This document shows positions 61,795 through 64,000 of a DNA stretch of 64,000 nucleotides, piece after piece. The DNA is from Phycisphaerales bacterium (GTDB lineage: Bacteria; Planctomycetota; Phycisphaerae; Phycisphaerales; UBA5793), in the NCBI GenBank assembly GCA_020852515.1, contig JADZAS010000025.1:62001-126000 (forward strand), written 5' to 3'. Both the position numbers and the translations under genes were made by a program. The notes under the pieces were generated by a model, which saw only the letters and a program-made list of their open reading frames with translations, was not told where the DNA came from and searched no databases. How positions within the stretch are numbered: position 1 is the stretch's first letter; each line of letters opens with the position of its first letter.

Positions 61795-62439
61795 TCACCC
61801 CTGACCCTTTTTCCAGTCGGCCAGGAACTTCTCCAGACCGACGTCGGTGAGCGGGTGGCTCATCATCTGCTTGATCACGCTGAATGGGACGGTCGCGACA
61901 TCGGCGCCGGCCTTGGCGACGTCCACGAGATGTTTGCTGTGCCGGATCGACGCGGCGAGAATGCGCGTGTCGTAGCCGAAGTTGTCGTAGATGGTGCGGA
62001 TTTCGCTGATGAGATGCACGCCGTCGCCGGCAATGTCGTCGATGCGCCCAAGAAACGGGCTGACCAGAAACGCCCCGGCCTTGGCCACGAGCATTGCCTG
62101 CAGCGACTGGAAACACAGCGTCATGTTCACTCGCACGCCGCGGTCGCTGAGCGTCTTGCAGGCCTTGAGGCCCTCGACGATGCACGGCAGTTTGATGACG
62201 ATGTTGTCGGCGATTTTCGTCAAGGTGTTCGCTTCGCGGATCATGCCGTCGTGGTCGACGCTGACGACCTCGGCCGAGACGGGTCCGGACACGATTTCAC
62301 AGATCTCGCCCAGCCGCTTGTGGAAATCGACCTTTTCTTTGGCGACCAGCGACGGGTTGGTGGTGACCCCATCAAGGACGCCCATGTCGTTGGCCTGGCG
62401 AATCTCGTCGAGGTTGGCGGTGTCAATGAAAATGTCCAT
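61795..62439 (-). CDS. tal: Transaldolase (TalC/MipB-type, short form)
   Basis: The 214-residue class I aldolase of the transaldolase/fructose-6-phosphate aldolase group has M-D-I-F-I-D-T-A-N-L-D-E-I, G-V-T-T-N-P-S-L, the Schiff-base Lys in N-I-V-I-K-L-P-C near 85, F-S-x-x-Q-A (C-F-Q-S-L-Q-A) and V-S-P-F-L-G-R-I-D-D. It transfers dihydroxyacetone units between pentose-phosphate intermediates. Transaldolase is favoured over FSA because F-Q-S-L-Q-A-M-L matches the TalB-like pattern, but the two cannot be fully separated by eye. Confidence 0.9.
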   Translation of the reverse strand: MDIFIDTANLDEIRQANDMGVLDGVTTNPSLVAKEKVDFHKRLGEICEIVSGPVSAEVVSVDHDGMIREANTLTKIADNIVIKLPCIVEGLKACKTLSDRGVRVNMTLCFQSLQAMLVAKAGAFLVSPFLGRIDDIAGDGVHLISEIRTIYDNFGYDTRILAASIRHSKHLVDVAKAGADVATVPFSVIKQMMSHPLTDVGLEKFLADWKKGQG

Positions 62440-62539
62440 ATCGATTCATCCTTCCCGATGGGTGTGTCGCGTGCGTCGCCCTCACTCAAAGCGTAGGCCG
62501 GCCGGGGCAGCAGAAAGACGAGCGATCGTCATGTGGCGT

Positions 62540-63424
62540 TCACCACGCGCCCGCGAGGATCTGCTCGATGGCGTGGGCAACGCCGTCCTGTTCCTGGGGG
62601 AGCGTGACGCGGTCGGCGACCTGCTTGATCGGGTCGATCGCGTTGCCCATGGCGATGCCGAGTCCGGCGTGACGGATCATCGCCACGTCGTTGATCTCAT
62701 CGCCGATCGCGGCGACCTGCGCCGGTGTGAGGCCGCGATCGGCCGCCAGAGCCGCGATCGCCGCCCATTTGTTCGTCTGGGCGTTGAAGATCTCCATGAG
62801 GTGGATCGCGTCGTCGTGGAGGTGCCGGCCGTTGCCGTCGGCAGAGATGACGGGGAAGTGATGCACGAACGTGCGCCGGGCAAAGTCCTGCACGACGCGG
62901 GCGCCCAGCTTTTTCATCTCGCGCGCCGTCGTCACGATCCCCAGCCGCACCGTTTCATCGGGATAGGGATCATCCTCAAACCGCTCAGCCCGCGTGACGA
63001 TCACCGGCACCTGGCGGAACCACCATTCGCTGGCGGCATCCACCTTGCCGTTGCCCAGCAGCACATAATCCACGCCCGTGCTCGAGCGATCCTTGAGCAG
63101 CAGGACGTAGTGACCGGTCGCATCGTTGAGAATCCGCGAAAGATCGCGCACGAGATCGCCCGGCATGGCGCTGCGGTGCACGGTCCTGCGCGAAGGCAGC
63201 TCGACCGTCATCGCCCCGCCCGCAACCACCGCAGCGCCCGCCAGGTCGAGCTGCTCGATGACGTGGCTGCACTCGGCCAGCCCGCGACCCGTACAGACCA
63301 CGACTTCGATCCCCGCCTCGACGGCTCGGGCGACGGCATCGCGATTGGCGTTGCTCAGCACGCCACCGGGGTCGAGCAGCGTCCCGTCGAGGTCGATCGC
63401 GAGCAGTCGGTAAGAAGAGGCCAT
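62540..63424 (-). CDS. Cof-type HAD-superfamily sugar-phosphatase
   Basis: The 294-residue HAD IIB hydrolase has the nucleophile motif A-I-D-L-D-G-T-L-L-D (Asp at about 10), V-V-C-T-G-R, a cap domain in the middle, the catalytic Lys region (Q-T-N-K-W-A-A-I) and G-D-E-I-N-D-V-A-M near 233 with A-M-G-N-A. It dephosphorylates sugar or cofactor phosphates; the substrate is not predictable. TAGAAT at 63434-63439 (minus strand) lies nine bases before the ATG, suggesting a leader of only two or three bases. Confidence 0.88.
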   Translation of the reverse strand: MASSYRLLAIDLDGTLLDPGGVLSNANRDAVARAVEAGIEVVVCTGRGLAECSHVIEQLDLAGAAVVAGGAMTVELPSRRTVHRSAMPGDLVRDLSRILNDATGHYVLLLKDRSSTGVDYVLLGNGKVDAASEWWFRQVPVIVTRAERFEDDPYPDETVRLGIVTTAREMKKLGARVVQDFARRTFVHHFPVISADGNGRHLHDDAIHLMEIFNAQTNKWAAIAALAADRGLTPAQVAAIGDEINDVAMIRHAGLGIAMGNAIDPIKQVADRVTLPQEQDGVAHAIEQILAGAW

Positions 63425-63433
63425 GAGTGGGTG

Positions 63434-63439
63434 ATTCTA
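63434..63439 (-). promoter_or_regulatory. TAGAAT -10-like hexamer for the Cof-type phosphatase
   Basis: Minus strand TAGAAT, nine bases, then ATG 63424; no ribosome site. Confidence 0.4.
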
Positions 63440-63527
63440 ACGCCCCGGGCAAGCGCCGCGAAGCCCCGAAGGCTCGGCAACATTCACGGCTCGCCGGGCG
63501 TCTCGTCGATACGGAGTGGAACTCGCG

Positions 63528-64000
63528 ATGAAGAAGGCAAGCGCGTGCCAGGCCGGTCTGAGACGTCTGGACGCCGGCTGGCTATACCTGCTGGCCGGCG
63601 CTGCTCTCGTTTCGTCCATGGTGCTGATCGGTCCGGCAGACGATCTCGCCCAACTCCGTCACCGCCGAGACCGCCTGGCCGGGCTCGAGTCAGACGCCAT
63701 CACCCGGCTGCAGGCGTACGAGACTTTCCTCGAAGCCCTGGACGACGCCGACCCCATGCTCGTGCGCCGGCTGGCCGCAGCCCAACTCAACCTGATCCCG
63801 GAATCCGTCAAACCGATCGGACTGATCGGCGTGGAACTCGACGCCCACGTTGACGACTGGATCCACGAAGCGCTGCCACCTCCGACGGTCGTCGATCCGC
63901 CACAGGTGAAGGACTCTTGGCTGCGCCGCCTGGCGTCCGGTCCGACGCGGCTGTGGACGATGCTCGCCGGCATGCTGCTCATCTTCATCGGCCTGCTGCC
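63528..64000 (+). CDS. Hypothetical membrane protein, cut by the window end
   Basis: The open frame runs from ATG 63528 (GGAG at 63513-63516 upstream) to the window edge, at least 157 residues. Two hydrophobic segments are seen, at about 18-36 (GWLYLLAGAALVSSMVLIG) and from about 142 (MLAGMLLIFIGLL). Between them lies a charged helical region starting L-A-Q-L-R-H-R-R-D-R-L-A-G-L-E, with a coiled-coil look. This resembles septum-type membrane proteins with one helix and a coiled coil, but no family was recognised. Confidence 0.6.
   Translation, partial: MKKASACQAGLRRLDAGWLYLLAGAALVSSMVLIGPADDLAQLRHRRDRLAGLESDAITRLQAYETFLEALDDADPMLVRRLAAAQLNLIPESVKPIGLIGVELDAHVDDWIHEALPPPTVVDPPQVKDSWLRRLASGPTRLWTMLAGMLLIFIGLL

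Noticed and set aside
61991-63853. A 620-codon open frame on the plus strand
   Set aside because: It runs antisense through the transaldolase and phosphatase genes and has no recognisable domain.

Overview
The window is about 64 kb of GC-rich, densely coding bacterial chromosome with no rRNA, transposase, integrase or CRISPR array. Gene content fits a Planctomycetota bacterium, most likely class Phycisphaerae. The support is a PqqD-like/M50 peptidase/HlyD protein beside a short SecA, secreted beta-propeller-like proteins with 'ARWDG..W' repeats, a stand-alone PrkA kinase, and several divergent versions of household enzymes. This placement is inference from gene content; no marker rRNA is present.

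Layout. (1) 1-9.7 kb: phenylacetate catabolism, with the paaA end, paaB, paaC and paaD on the plus strand and paaY and paaN on the minus strand. Between them lies a complete pyruvate dehydrogenase operon (E1 alpha, E1 beta, E2, E3). Aerobic phenylacetyl-CoA breakdown ends in acetyl-CoA and succinyl-CoA, so the block is coherent central and aromatic carbon metabolism. Two inverted-repeat elements sit in its gaps. (2) 9.7-16.5 kb: two tRNA-Arg genes placed head to head, CorA, a large MscS-type channel and a succinate-semialdehyde dehydrogenase. (3) 16.5-32 kb: a distantly BshC-like protein with a glycosyltransferase, an unusual Fur-family regulator, a 3D-domain protein, a secreted HAF-repeat protein, the rny-DUF1294-dinB run, a dipeptidase, an M48 lipoprotein, a UbiE/MenG methyltransferase, a B12-fold protein, a LeuC-like protein and PrkA. 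(4) 32-39.7 kb: a hypothetical protein, trmB, a zinc-ribbon membrane protein, a secreted cyclophilin, then a tandem family of secreted repeat proteins whose third copy is a remnant. (5) 39.7-52.5 kb: folD, a class IV aminotransferase, a hybrid histidine kinase, coaX overlapping a short MnmE-like GTPase, a membrane TPR-type protein, an RluA-type synthase, cardiolipin synthase, an MBL hydrolase, a CYTH protein and a LeuD-like protein. (6) 52.8-60.4 kb: a compact five-gene operon encoding a membrane-fusion protein, a DUF3467 protein, a GAF-TM-HlyD protein, a PqqD-like/M50/HlyD protein and a short SecA. I regard it as a candidate undescribed export or envelope-maturation system. (7) 60.4-64 kb: a TlpA-like protein, transaldolase, a Cof-type phosphatase and a membrane protein cut by the window edge.

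A regulatory theme runs through the window. Many first genes of transcription units have a TANNNT hexamer 5-7 bases before the start codon and no Shine-Dalgarno sequence, while internal operon genes have ordinary purine-rich ribosome sites. That is the signature of leaderless transcripts, and it decided several start codons below.
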